From Streptococcus mitis (GTDB taxonomy: Bacteria > Bacillota > Bacilli > Lactobacillales > Streptococcaceae): a DNA stretch of 64,000 nt. Below the pieces are notes generated by a model. That model was not told the origin of the DNA. It searched no databases and worked only from the letters and a program-made list of their open reading frames with translations. The DNA lies in contig NZ_SWFJ01000010.1 in assembly GCF_005144795.1 (NCBI RefSeq), positions 37,544 to 101,543 on the forward strand. The letters are read 5' to 3'. The position numbers and the translations under genes were made by a program. Below are positions 7,447-16,203 of this stretch, piece after piece; positions within the stretch are counted from its first letter, which is position 1; every line of letters starts with the position of its first letter.

Positions 7447-8334
7447 TTATTTTGAAACTTCTTTTGCAAGGACAAAGTTCCCAAGTGTGGCAGAACCATT
7501 TCCTGCGACTGCTGGAGTGACGATGTAGTCACGCACATCCGGTACTGGTAGGTAGCCGTTGAGAAGAGCTGTAAATTTCTCACGGACACGGTCCAGCATG
7601 TGTTGTTGAGCCATGACCCCTCCACCAAAGACAATCACGTCTGGACGGAAAGTCACTGTCGCATTGACCGCAGCTTGAGCGATATAGTAGGCTTGGACAT
7701 CCCAAACAGGGTTGTTGAGCTCAATGTTTTCCCCACGAACACCTGTACGAGCTTCCAAACTTGGACCAGCTGCATAGCCTTCCAGACATCCCTTATGGAA
7801 AGGACAAACACCCTTAAACTCTTTTTCAATATCCATTGGGTGTCTAGCCACATAGTAATGACCCATTTCAGGGTGACCCACACCGCCGATAAACTCACCA
7901 CGTTGGATAACACCTGCACCGATACCTGTACCGATTGTGTAGTAAACCAAGTTTTCGATGCGGCCTCCCGCATTGTTACGGGCAACCACTTCACCATAAG
8001 CAGAGCTGTTTACATCTGTCGTGAAGTACATAGGCACGTTTAGGGCGCGACGAAGGGCACCAAGCAAGTCCACATTTGCCCAGTTTGGTTTTGGAGTCGT
8101 TGTGATAAAGCCATAAGTTTTTGAGTTTTTATCAATATCAATCGGACCAAATGAACCAACTGCAAGACCAGCAAGGTTGTCGAATTTTGAGAAGAACTCG
8201 ATGGTTTTATCGATTGTTTCGATTGGAGTTGTTGTTGGAAATTGTGTTTTTTCTACAACGTTAAAGTTTTCATCACCGACAGCACAGACAAACTTTGTAC
8301 CGCCCGCTTCCAAGCTTCCATATAATTTTGTCAT
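7447..8334 (-). CDS. scrK: Fructokinase ScrK (ROK family)
   Basis: ATP-dependent fructokinase that phosphorylates the fructose released when ScrB splits sucrose 6-phosphate. 295 residues. The N-terminal phosphate-binding loop is GSLEAGGTKFVCAVGD, the ROK GTGIGAGVI segment lies near residue 135, and the conserved His/Cys zinc site is GHPEMGHYYVARH...CPFHKGCLEGYA near 155-185. The C-terminal motif is VIVFGGGVM. ATG at 8334 follows AGAGGT. It is downstream of scrA on the same strand but separated by a terminator (8434-8465). A TATAAT at 8362-8367 suggests its own promoter. Confidence 0.95.
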   Translation of the reverse strand: MTKLYGSLEAGGTKFVCAVGDENFNVVEKTQFPTTTPIETIDKTIEFFSKFDNLAGLAVGSFGPIDIDKNSKTYGFITTTPKPNWANVDLLGALRRALNVPMYFTTDVNSSAYGEVVARNNAGGRIENLVYYTIGTGIGAGVIQRGEFIGGVGHPEMGHYYVARHPMDIEKEFKGVCPFHKGCLEGYAAGPSLEARTGVRGENIELNNPVWDVQAYYIAQAAVNATVTFRPDVIVFGGGVMAQQHMLDRVREKFTALLNGYLPVPDVRDYIVTPAVAGNGSATLGNFVLAKEVSK

Positions 8335-8361
8335 GATAAACCTCTTGTTTTTATTTTCTTT

Positions 8362-8367
8362 ATTATA
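8362..8367 (-). promoter_or_regulatory. -10 box of a possible scrK promoter
   Basis: A perfect TATAAT lies 28 bp upstream of the scrK ATG. A matching -35 hexamer is poor. Confidence 0.35.
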
Positions 8368-8433
8368 GCATATTTCGAAAATCTAAATTTCTCTATTTTT
8401 TAGATTTTCCTCTGTAAATCTTACCATTCAAGC

Positions 8434-8465
8434 AAAAACGAACAAACATGTCATTTGTTCGTTTT
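8434..8465 (-). terminator. Terminator of scrA
   Basis: On the minus strand AAAACGAACAAAT and ATTTGTTCGTTTT-type arms form a stem of about 12 bp around a 6-base loop, ending in a T-run, 18 bp after the scrA stop codon. Confidence 0.8.
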
Positions 8466-8483
8466 CACATTAGAGAGGATTGA

Positions 8484-10367
8484 TTAGATTTTCACTTCGA
8501 TCACAGCATCCCCCTTCGCAACTGAACCCGTTGCGACTGGAGCTACTGAAGCGTAGTCAGCTGTATTTGTAACGATAACCATTGTTGTATCATCAAGACC
8601 AGCTGCAGCGATTTTGTTTGAGTCAAATGTTCCAAGAACATCGCCAGCTTTAACCTTGTCACCTTGAGCAACTTTTGCTTCAAAACCTTCACCATTCATA
8701 GATACAGTGTCAATACCAACGTGAATCAAAACTTCAGCACCATCAGTTGTTTTCAAACCAAAAGCGTGTCCTGTTGGAAAGGCAATTGAAACTTCAGCAT
8801 CAGCTGGTGCATATACTACACCTTGACTTGGTTTCACAGCGATACCTTGGCCCATAGCTCCACTTGAGAAGACTGGGTCATTGACATCAGCAAGAGCGAC
8901 AACATCACCAACGATAGGAGTTACAAGTGTTTCATTTTGAAGAGTTGCTGGGGCAACTTCTTCTTTTTCTGCAACAACTTCAGCTTGTTTTGCAGATGGA
9001 GTCGCCTCTACTTCATCTTCGTAACCAAACATGTAAGTAAGAGCAAAACCAAGGGCAAATGATACAGCTACCATAAGAAGGTATTGTGTAAGTTGTCCGT
9101 TACCGATGTAAAGCATTGTACCAGGGATGATGGTGATACCATTACCAGTACCTGCAAGTCCAAGGATAGAAGCCAATCCACCACCGATTGCACCAGCAAT
9201 CAATGAAAGGAAGAATGGTTTACGGAAGCGCAAGTTTACCCCGAAGATAGCAGGCTCTGTAATACCTAGAAAGGCAGAAAGAGCAGCTGGGAAAGCAAGT
9301 GTTTTTAGTTTTGGATTTTTAGTTTTAACACCAACCGCAACAGTCGCAGCACCTTGAGCTGTCATAGCAGCTGTGATGATCGCGTTGAATGGGTTAGCAT
9401 GGTCAGCAGCAAGCAATTGCACTTCAAGCAAGTTGAAGATATGGTGCACACCTGACACGACGATCAATTGGTGAACCCCACCGATCAAGAAACCACCAAG
9501 ACCAAATGGCATACTGAGGATCGCTTTTGTAGCGATAAGGATGTAGTTTTCAACGACGTGGAAGACTGGTCCGATGACAAAGAGTCCAAGAATTGACATG
9601 ACCAAAAGTGTCACGAATGGCGTTACCAAGAGGTCAATGACATCTGGAACAACCTTGCGGACAGCTTTTTCAAATTTAGCTCCGACAACCCCGATGATGA
9701 AGGCTGGAAGAACGGAACCTTGCAAGCCAACAACAGGGATGAAACCAAAGAAGTTCATAGCTGTTACTTCACCACCTGAAGCGACTGCCCAAGCGTTTGG
9801 AAGTGAGCCAGAAACAAGCATCATACCAAGAACGATACCAACGGCAGGATTTCCACCGAATACACGGAAGGTTGACCACACAACCAAACCTGGCAAGATG
9901 ATAAAGGCTGTATCTGTCAAGATTTGAGTGTAAGTTGTCACGTCAGCTGGAAGTGTCATTCCAAGAGCAGTTAAGAGACCACGTACACCCATAAAAAGAC
10001 CTGTCGCAACGATAACTGGGATGATTGGAACGAAAACGTCACCGAAAGTACGGATAGCACGTTGGAACCAGTTCCCTTGTTTAGCAGCTTCTGCTTTCAT
10101 GTCATCTTTGGAGGATGTTGGCAAACCAAGTGCAACAACTTCATCGTACATTTTATTAACTGTACCTGTACCAAAGATGATTTGGTATTGACCTGAGTTA
10201 AAGAAAGCACCTTGAACTTTTTCCAAGTTCTCAATCACTTCTTTATTGATTTTTCCTTCATCTTTGACCATGACACGAAGACGAGTCGCACAGTGGGCAA
10301 CACTGTTGACATTTTCACGTCCGCCCAAGGCATCGATGACTTTTTTTGCAATTTCCTGATTGTTCAT
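8484..10367 (-). CDS. scrA: Sucrose-specific PTS enzyme IIBCA, ScrA
   Basis: Transports sucrose and phosphorylates it to sucrose 6-phosphate. 627 residues in B-C-A order. The EIIB domain has the phosphorylated Cys in HCATRLRV near residue 26. The EIIC domain (about 100-455) has around ten membrane spans. A flexible linker rich in Glu/Ala follows, and the C-terminal EIIA domain carries the phospho-His motif VLIHVGIDTVSMNG near residue 550. I chose the ATG at 10367. The TTG two codons earlier lies too close to the AAGGAG at about 10378. It is divergent from scrB, with a cre-like site and an operator-like sequence in between, and is likely repressed by ScrR and CcpA. Confidence 0.96.
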   Translation of the reverse strand: MNNQEIAKKVIDALGGRENVNSVAHCATRLRVMVKDEGKINKEVIENLEKVQGAFFNSGQYQIIFGTGTVNKMYDEVVALGLPTSSKDDMKAEAAKQGNWFQRAIRTFGDVFVPIIPVIVATGLFMGVRGLLTALGMTLPADVTTYTQILTDTAFIILPGLVVWSTFRVFGGNPAVGIVLGMMLVSGSLPNAWAVASGGEVTAMNFFGFIPVVGLQGSVLPAFIIGVVGAKFEKAVRKVVPDVIDLLVTPFVTLLVMSILGLFVIGPVFHVVENYILIATKAILSMPFGLGGFLIGGVHQLIVVSGVHHIFNLLEVQLLAADHANPFNAIITAAMTAQGAATVAVGVKTKNPKLKTLAFPAALSAFLGITEPAIFGVNLRFRKPFFLSLIAGAIGGGLASILGLAGTGNGITIIPGTMLYIGNGQLTQYLLMVAVSFALGFALTYMFGYEDEVEATPSAKQAEVVAEKEEVAPATLQNETLVTPIVGDVVALADVNDPVFSSGAMGQGIAVKPSQGVVYAPADAEVSIAFPTGHAFGLKTTDGAEVLIHVGIDTVSMNGEGFEAKVAQGDKVKAGDVLGTFDSNKIAAAGLDDTTMVIVTNTADYASVAPVATGSVAKGDAVIEVKI

Positions 10368-10403
10368 TTGCAAAAATCTCCTTATATAAAATTTTGTTCT
10401 TGT

Positions 10404-10418
10404 TTGAAAGCGATTTTA
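10404..10418 (-). promoter_or_regulatory. CcpA cre-like site upstream of scrA
   Basis: TTGAAAGCGATTTTA matches the cre consensus WTGNAANCGNWNNCW at all but one conserved position. It sits between the scrA promoter and start codon, as expected for carbon catabolite repression of a sugar PTS. Confidence 0.5.
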
Positions 10419-10436
10419 TTCGCCCTTACGACTATT

Positions 10437-10471
10437 ATTTTATCATGTTTTAGAAATATGTCAAGCGTTTT
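10437..10471 (-). promoter_or_regulatory. scrA promoter with overlapping ScrR operator-like sequence
   Basis: On the minus strand: -35 TTGACA (10464-10459), 16-bp spacer, -10 TAAAAT (10442-10437). The -35 is embedded in AAAACGCTTGACA (10471-10459), nearly the same as the sequence at the -35 of scrB, which points to one LacI-family repressor acting on both. Confidence 0.65.
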
Positions 10472-10645
10472 GCAGAAAAATATTCTATCCACTTAGTGTA
10501 CACGCTTTAGATTGATTGTTTTTTACTATTTTATCAGGTATTACTTAAAAAAATAAGTTTAAAATCATGATTAAAAAGGCTTCAATTTCATTATCTTTCA
10601 TATTTTCGTAAAAAGTTGATTGATTTTCTGCTTTTAATTTGTGAT

Positions 10646-10678
10646 AAACGTTTGACAGTTTTTTCTCTTTTTTAACAT
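10646..10678 (+). promoter_or_regulatory. scrB promoter with overlapping ScrR operator-like sequence
   Basis: AAACGTTTGACA at 10646-10657 contains the -35 TTGACA (10652-10657). A weak -10 (TAACAT, 10673-10678) follows after 15 bp. The operator-like part mirrors that of scrA. Confidence 0.55.
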
Positions 10679-10697
10679 AAAAGGCTTGCATTTTTTA

Positions 10698-10712
10698 TCG
10701 AAAACGGTTACT
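10698..10712 (+). promoter_or_regulatory. Second operator or cre site upstream of scrB
   Basis: TCGAAAACGGTTACT fits the cre consensus with one clear mismatch and also the AAAACG core of LacI-family operators. It lies downstream of the scrB promoter, about 35 bp before the start codon, a position suited to repression. Confidence 0.45.
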
Positions 10713-10747
10713 ATTAAAAGTGATAAGATTTTTGGAGGAATGAATGA

Positions 10748-12202
10748 ATGGAATGGACAACTGAGCGTCGTTACAGACTTTATCAAGATTGGACGCAAGA
10801 AGAAATTCAACATATAAAGGAAAATATGGCTCAATCTCCATGGCATACTCATTACCATGTTGAGCCAAAAACAGGACTTCTCAACGATCCAAATGGCTTT
10901 TCCTACTTTGATGGGAAGTGGGTTGTTTTTTATCAGAACTTTCCTTTTGGTGCAGCCCACGGTTTGAAATCTTGGGTGCAGTTGGAAAGTGAGGACTTGG
11001 TTCACTTCACAGAAACTGGAGTCAAAGTTTTGCCTGACACTCCATTAGATAGCCACGGTGCCTACTCTGGTTCTGCCATGCAGTTTGGCGATAGCTTGTT
11101 CCTATTCTATACAGGAAATGTTCGCGATGAAAACTGGATCCGTCACCCCTACCAGATTGGGGCTTTGATGGATAAGGATGGCAAGATTACGAAGATTGAC
11201 AAAATCTTGATTGACCAGCCAGCAGACTCTACTGACCACTTCCGTGATCCTCAAATTTTTAACTTTAAAGGTCAATACTATGCCATCGTGGGTGGTCAAG
11301 ACTTGGAGAAAAAAGGTTTCGTCCGTCTCTACAAGGCTGCCGATAATGACTACACAAACTGGCAAGCAGTTGGCGACCTTGACTTTGCTAACGACCGTAC
11401 TGCCTACATGATGGAATGCCCAAATCTGGTCTTTGTAGGGGAGCAACCTGTCCTTCTCTACTGTCCACAAGGATTGGATAAGAAAGTTCTAGACTACGAT
11501 AATATCTATCCAAATATGTATAAGATTGGAACTTCCTTTGACCCTAAAAATGCCAAAATGGTAGATGTGTCTCAACTTCAAAACATGGATTATGGTTTCG
11601 AAGCCTATGCAACTCAAGCCTTCAACGCTCCTGATGGGCGTGCTCTAGCTGTTAGCTGGCTTGGTTTACCTGATGTTTCATATCCATCTGACCGTTTTGA
11701 CCACCAAGGAACCTTCTCTTTGGTCAAGGAACTCACTATCAAAGACGGCAAACTCTACCAATATCCTGTCGCAGCTGTCAAGGACCTTCGTGCCTCTGAA
11801 GAAGCCTTTTCAAACCGTTCCCAAACCAAGAACACTTATGAACTCGAACTCAACTTGGAAGCTAATAGCCAGAGCGAGATTGTCTTACTTGCTGATCAAG
11901 AAGGCAAGGGACTTTCCATCAACTTCGACCTTGTAAATGGTCAAGTGACAGTGGATCGTAGCCAGGTTGGTGAACAGTATGCCCAAGAATTTGGAACAAC
12001 TCGCTCTTGCCCTATCGAGAATCAAGCTACTACTGCTACGATTTTCGTCGATAACTCTGTCTTTGAAATTTTCATCAATAAAGGAGAAAAAGTATTTTCC
12101 GGTCGTGTCTTCCCACATGCAGACCAAAATGGTATCCTGATTAAATCTGGAAACCCAACTGGAACTTACTATGAATTAGATTATGGTCGCAAAACTAACT
12201 GA
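10748..12202 (+). CDS. scrB: Sucrose-6-phosphate hydrolase ScrB (GH32)
   Basis: Cytoplasmic beta-fructofuranosidase that splits sucrose 6-phosphate from ScrA into glucose 6-phosphate and fructose. 484 residues, the usual length. GH32 signatures: LLNDPNGF near residue 45 (Asp nucleophile), FRDPQIF near 160 (transition-state Asp) and MECPNL near 220 (acid/base Glu), followed by the C-terminal beta-sandwich. ATG at 10748 follows GGAGG nine bases upstream. It is co-transcribed with scrR, which it overlaps by 20 bp, and is divergent from scrA. Confidence 0.96.
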   Translation: MEWTTERRYRLYQDWTQEEIQHIKENMAQSPWHTHYHVEPKTGLLNDPNGFSYFDGKWVVFYQNFPFGAAHGLKSWVQLESEDLVHFTETGVKVLPDTPLDSHGAYSGSAMQFGDSLFLFYTGNVRDENWIRHPYQIGALMDKDGKITKIDKILIDQPADSTDHFRDPQIFNFKGQYYAIVGGQDLEKKGFVRLYKAADNDYTNWQAVGDLDFANDRTAYMMECPNLVFVGEQPVLLYCPQGLDKKVLDYDNIYPNMYKIGTSFDPKNAKMVDVSQLQNMDYGFEAYATQAFNAPDGRALAVSWLGLPDVSYPSDRFDHQGTFSLVKELTIKDGKLYQYPVAAVKDLRASEEAFSNRSQTKNTYELELNLEANSQSEIVLLADQEGKGLSINFDLVNGQVTVDRSQVGEQYAQEFGTTRSCPIENQATTATIFVDNSVFEIFINKGEKVFSGRVFPHADQNGILIKSGNPTGTYYELDYGRKTN

Positions 12203-13148
12203 TGTCGCCAAACTTGCAGGCGTCAGCCCTACTACCGTTTCTCGGGTTATCAATAAAAAAGGTTATCTCTCTGAGAAAACCATTCAAAAAGTCAATGAAG
12301 CCATGCGAGAATTGGGCTATAAACCCAACAACCTAGCTCGTAGCTTGCAAGGAAAATCAGCTAAGTTAATCGGCTTGATTTTCCCCAATATTTCCAACGT
12401 TTTCTATGCAGAATTGATTGATAAGCTGGAACACCAACTCTTCAAAAATGGTTACAAGACCATCATCTGCAACAGTGAGCACGATTCTGAAAAGGAACGT
12501 GAATACATCGAAATGTTGGAAGCCAATCAGGTGGACGGCATCATTTCTGGTAGTCACAACTTGGGAATCGAAGACTACAATCGCGTGACAGCGCCGATTA
12601 TTTCCTTTGACCGAAATCTGTCACCAGATATTCCTGTCGTTTCCTCTGACAACTATGCTGGTGGAGTTCTTGCAGCCCAGACCTTAGTTAAGACAGGTGC
12701 CCAGTCTATCATCATGATTACAGGGAATGACAATTCCAATTCGCCAACTGGGCTACGCCACGCTGGTTTTGCATCTATTCTGCCAAATGCCCCTATTATC
12801 AATGTTTCCAGTGACTTTTCTCCAGTTAGAAAGGAAATGGAAATCAAAAATATCTTGACCCGTCAAAAACCAGACGCCATTTTTGCTTCAGATGACTTAA
12901 CAGCTATTCTGGTCATTAAAATCGCTCAAGAACTGGGCATTTCTGTCCCTGAAGAGCTTAAAGTCATCGGCTATGATGGTACCTACTTTATCGAGAATTA
13001 CTACCCTCAACTGGCTACTATCAAACAACCTATGGAAGAAATTGCCTGCCTAACGGTTGATCTCCTATTACAGAAGATCGAAGGCAAGGAAGTCGCCACA
13101 ACAGGCTACTTCTTACCAGTCACCCTATTACCAGGAAAAAGCATATAA
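12183..13148 (+). CDS. scrR: Sucrose operon repressor ScrR (LacI/GalR family)
   Basis: Transcriptional repressor of the scr regulon, 321 residues. The N-terminal helix-turn-helix is KLTDVAKLAGVSPTTVSRVI (about residues 4-23), then the hinge region YKPNNLARSLQGK, then a periplasmic-binding-protein-like effector domain with SPTGLRHAGF and VIGYDGT. It starts inside the end of scrB (20-bp overlap), so the two are translationally coupled. The operator-like sequences at the two scr promoters are its expected targets. It ends at a bidirectional terminator. Confidence 0.95.
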   Translation: MVAKLTDVAKLAGVSPTTVSRVINKKGYLSEKTIQKVNEAMRELGYKPNNLARSLQGKSAKLIGLIFPNISNVFYAELIDKLEHQLFKNGYKTIICNSEHDSEKEREYIEMLEANQVDGIISGSHNLGIEDYNRVTAPIISFDRNLSPDIPVVSSDNYAGGVLAAQTLVKTGAQSIIMITGNDNSNSPTGLRHAGFASILPNAPIINVSSDFSPVRKEMEIKNILTRQKPDAIFASDDLTAILVIKIAQELGISVPEELKVIGYDGTYFIENYYPQLATIKQPMEEIACLTVDLLLQKIEGKEVATTGYFLPVTLLPGKSI

Positions 13149-13152
13149 GTAT

Positions 13153-13184
13153 AAAAAACTCAGACCGATCTGTCTGAGTTTTTT
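13153..13184. terminator. Bidirectional terminator between scrR and mvaA
   Basis: A perfect 13-bp stem, AAAAAACTCAGAC with GTCTGAGTTTTTT, with a 6-base loop and A/T tracts on both sides. It touches the mvaA stop codon, so it serves both converging units. Confidence 0.9.
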
Positions 13185-14457
13185 ATAATCTTAATTTTTC
13201 TAGATAGCGCTGGGCTGTCTCTAGGTTAAAGGTTTTATCTGCGATGAGGCGCTCGACTAGGGGAGCTACCTCGGATTCACTAGCACCTGCTAGGAGAGCT
13301 AAGGATTTGGCCTGTAGCTTCATGTGACCTTGTTGGATTCCTGTGCTAACCAGGGCTTTTAGGGCCGCAAAGTTTTGTGCAAGCCCGATAGAGACAATGA
13401 TCTGGGCTAATTCTTTAGCAGATGGATTTCCCAGTAGTTCGTGACTGAGGGCTACACGAGGGTTGAGACCGATAGAGCCACCCTTGGTCGCCACAGGCAT
13501 AGGAAGAGTCATCTTACCAACCAATTCTTCTGTCTCCAAGTCCAGACGCCAAGAGCTGAGACCTTGATAACGTCCATCTCGACTCGCAAAGGCGTGTGCA
13601 CCCGCTTCGATGGCACGCCAGTCATTACCAGTGGCAATTAAAATCGCATCTAGACCGTTAAAAATCCCTTTATTGTGGGTCGCTGCTCGATAAGAATCAG
13701 CCTGCGCAAACTGACTAGCCAAGGCTATCTTCTCTGCAATTTCTCGTCCTTGATCCTTTTGGCGACTCAAGTAGCGAAAGGCGATGCGGCAACTTGCCGT
13801 CACTAGAGAATCGGTCGCGTAGTTTGATAGAATCCCCATGAGACTCTGTCCCTGACTGAGTTCTTCTAAGACTGGTTTCAAGGCCTCCAGCATGGTGTTG
13901 AGCATATTGGCACCCATGGCTTCCTGGGTATCGACATGGAGATAAACAACGAGAAAGTCTGTTTCGCCTTTGATCTGCTCTACATGCAAATCACGCGCCC
14001 CACCTCCTCGTTTGACGATAGAAGGATAGGCTTGATTGGCAAGCTCCAAGAGTTCAGCTTTCTTGCTGACAATCTTCACTTGCGCTAGTTCAGGATCAGC
14101 AACTTGATAAAGGGCTACCTGCCCAATCATCTGGCGCTCATGGACTTGAGCGTTAAAACCACCTGCTCGCTTGATGATTTTACTGGCATAGCTGGCTGCA
14201 GCAACCACGGACGGTTCTTCTGTCACATAAGGAACTGTGTAGTCCTGACCGTTGACAAGTACTTCTGGGACCAGCGAATAAGGCAGAGAAAAAGTTCCCA
14301 CCACATTCTCACTCAGCTGGTCTGCCACAGTCACACCAATCTGTTCATCCTGCTCCAAACTCTCTTGTTTCTCAGGACTAAGGAGCGCCTGAGCTTTTAA
14401 CAGCTCGAGGCGCTCTTGGTATGATTTTTTAGAAAATCCATTCCAACTTATCTTCAT
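13183..14457 (-). CDS. mvaA: Hydroxymethylglutaryl-CoA reductase, degradative-type (class II) MvaA
   Basis: Reduces HMG-CoA to mevalonate for isoprenoid and undecaprenyl-phosphate synthesis. 424 residues, typical of class II enzymes. The substrate-binding ENVVGTFSLP motif lies near residue 50, THNKGIFNGLDAILIATGND near 255-275 carries the catalytic Lys and Asp region, and the NAD(P)H domain lies between. ATG at 14457 overlaps the mvaS stop codon by one base (TAATG), so the two genes are translationally coupled. No transmembrane anchor is present, as expected in bacteria. Confidence 0.95.
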   Translation of the reverse strand: MKISWNGFSKKSYQERLELLKAQALLSPEKQESLEQDEQIGVTVADQLSENVVGTFSLPYSLVPEVLVNGQDYTVPYVTEEPSVVAAASYASKIIKRAGGFNAQVHERQMIGQVALYQVADPELAQVKIVSKKAELLELANQAYPSIVKRGGGARDLHVEQIKGETDFLVVYLHVDTQEAMGANMLNTMLEALKPVLEELSQGQSLMGILSNYATDSLVTASCRIAFRYLSRQKDQGREIAEKIALASQFAQADSYRAATHNKGIFNGLDAILIATGNDWRAIEAGAHAFASRDGRYQGLSSWRLDLETEELVGKMTLPMPVATKGGSIGLNPRVALSHELLGNPSAKELAQIIVSIGLAQNFAALKALVSTGIQQGHMKLQAKSLALLAGASESEVAPLVERLIADKTFNLETAQRYLEKLRL

Positions 14458-15629
14458 TATTTTTCAACCTTGCTATAACGGCGTTGGTGGTCGAGAATTT
14501 CAACCAAGGTAAAATCTTGATTTTCATATCCAGCAAACTGGGCAGAGTTTGTTTCATCCAAGTCAACTTCTTCAAAGAAAACCTTTTCGTATTCTGCAAC
14601 AGATAAGGCAGTTCTTTGGTTTAGCTTGTTCAAGCGGTCTTTATCTAGATATGCTTCATATCCTTCAACCAATTCACCACTGAAGAACTCCGCCACGGCA
14701 CCACTTCCGTAACTATAAAGAGCAATTTTATCTCCAGCCTTCAAGCTATCTGTATTTTCCAAAAGAGATAAAAGTCCAAGGAAGAGGGATCCTGTGTAGA
14801 TATTTCCCACCTTTTGACTGTAGAGAATTGATTTGTCAAAGTTTTCTTGCAGATTATCCTTTTTTTCCTGCGGTAGATTCTTGTCCATTATCTTGCGCAA
14901 GCCTTTTAGGGCCAACTTAGGATAAGGCAAGTGGAAACAGATAGCTGCAAAATCATTCATAGTCCAATCATAGCGTTTCTTATACTCATCCCAAGTTGTC
15001 GTAAGACTATCAAGATATTGCTGAGTCGAATACAAACCGTTTACAAAAGGAGTACTTGAATAGTTAGGACGCCAGAAATCCATGATGTCACGGGTCTGAG
15101 CCACATTGTCATTATTAAAGGCCATAATGCGTGGATTTTGTGTAATCAACATGGCTACACTTCCAGCACCCTGAGTAGGTTCTCCTGGAGTTTCAATACC
15201 GTATTTGGCAATATCACTGGCAATGACCAAGACCTTGGACTCTGGAGAATTTTCCACATGCAGTTTTGCATAATGGAGGGCAGCTGTTGCTCCATAGCAG
15301 GCTTCTTTAATCTCGAAACTACGAGCAAAGGGCTGAATACCCAACAATCCATGCACAAAGACCGCAGCAGCCTTACTCTGGTCAATTCCTGACTCAGTCG
15401 CAACGATGACCATGTCAATTTCTTCTTTTTCTTTATCTGTCAAAATAGAGTTACTTGCACTCGCAGCCAAGGTTACAATGTCCTCAGTCATGGGCGCAAT
15501 ACTAATTTCATTTAACAAGAGTCCCTTGCTAAATTTTTCGGGGTCAACTCCCCTCGCTACTGCTAAATCTTGTAATTTCAAGACATATTGACTGGTTGCA
15601 AAACCAATCTTATCAATACCGATTGTCAT
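14457..15629 (-). CDS. mvaS: Hydroxymethylglutaryl-CoA synthase MvaS
   Basis: Condenses acetyl-CoA and acetoacetyl-CoA to HMG-CoA, the step before MvaA. 390 residues from ATG 15629 (MTIGIDKIGF), with AGAGGT just upstream. An upstream in-frame ATG would add eight residues not typical of the family. The catalytic residues sit at the expected positions: Glu79 (ATESG), Cys111 (KEACYGAT) and His233 (ICFHLPYPK). First gene of the mvaS-mvaA pair. Confidence 0.95.
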   Translation of the reverse strand: MTIGIDKIGFATSQYVLKLQDLAVARGVDPEKFSKGLLLNEISIAPMTEDIVTLAASASNSILTDKEKEEIDMVIVATESGIDQSKAAAVFVHGLLGIQPFARSFEIKEACYGATAALHYAKLHVENSPESKVLVIASDIAKYGIETPGEPTQGAGSVAMLITQNPRIMAFNNDNVAQTRDIMDFWRPNYSSTPFVNGLYSTQQYLDSLTTTWDEYKKRYDWTMNDFAAICFHLPYPKLALKGLRKIMDKNLPQEKKDNLQENFDKSILYSQKVGNIYTGSLFLGLLSLLENTDSLKAGDKIALYSYGSGAVAEFFSGELVEGYEAYLDKDRLNKLNQRTALSVAEYEKVFFEEVDLDETNSAQFAGYENQDFTLVEILDHQRRYSKVEK

Positions 15630-15702
15630 ATTTACCTCTGTTTTTTCATTCATTGTAAAAAATCGTTCTATACTATTTTATCACAAATAGCAGTAAAAGA
15701 GA

Positions 15703-15733
15703 GAAAAAAGACTTGATTCACCAAATCAAGTCT
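15703..15733 (-). terminator. Terminator of the thrE pair
   Basis: On the minus strand AGACTTGATT and AATCAAGTCT form a perfect 10-bp stem followed by TTTTTT, 14 bp after the stop of the gene at 15747. Confidence 0.85.
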
Positions 15734-15746
15734 GTTTAAGAAAACA

Positions 15747-16202
15747 TCAGAAGGAAGCTCTCCTATGATTTTGAATATAATAATAAAGCTTTAAAATAAC
15801 CGTCCCGCTTGCCATACCAATAGAAATTACTAAAGCCAACATGACAACCAAGGTTGCACTTGCAATTGCATGATTATAATCTCCAGTAACAAAAAAAGCA
15901 GTCGTCCGATAAGATAAATAGCCTGGGACTAAGGGAGCTAAAATTGCCAATACAAAAACAACCACCGGTGTCTTATAGAGAATACTTAAAATTTGACTAA
16001 TACAAGATCCTATTACCGCAGCTATAAAAGTAGCCACAATGACATTTGTAGGATCCTTGAGTAAAATATACAGAATCCAGACGCCCATCCCAAGAATACC
16101 AGCAGGTAACAACATAGAGCGCTGTACATTCAAAACAATTAAAAAAGTAATAATAGCGAGTAGGCTCGCAATGGCTTGTAGTAAGATAGTTGTTAGTGTC
16201 AT
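15747..16202 (-). CDS. Threonine/serine exporter family protein, small subunit (ThrE_2)
   Basis: A 151-residue membrane protein with about five hydrophobic segments, matching the C-terminal (DUF3815 / ThrE_2) half of ThrE exporters. The partner half is the adjacent gene at 16204. The pair is a split version of the single ThrE chain known from corynebacteria. Start ATG 16202 lies one base after the upstream stop, so translation is coupled. Transport of Thr/Ser is inferred from the family. The true substrate is unknown. Confidence 0.85.
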   Translation of the reverse strand: MTLTTILLQAIASLLAIITFLIVLNVQRSMLLPAGILGMGVWILYILLKDPTNVIVATFIAAVIGSCISQILSILYKTPVVVFVLAILAPLVPGYLSYRTTAFFVTGDYNHAIASATLVVMLALVISIGMASGTVILKLYYYIQNHRRASF

Positions 16203-16203
16203 A

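Noticed and set aside
7600..8043. 147-codon plus-strand frame inside scrK
   Set aside because: Antisense to well-conserved ROK kinase motifs; no ribosome site.
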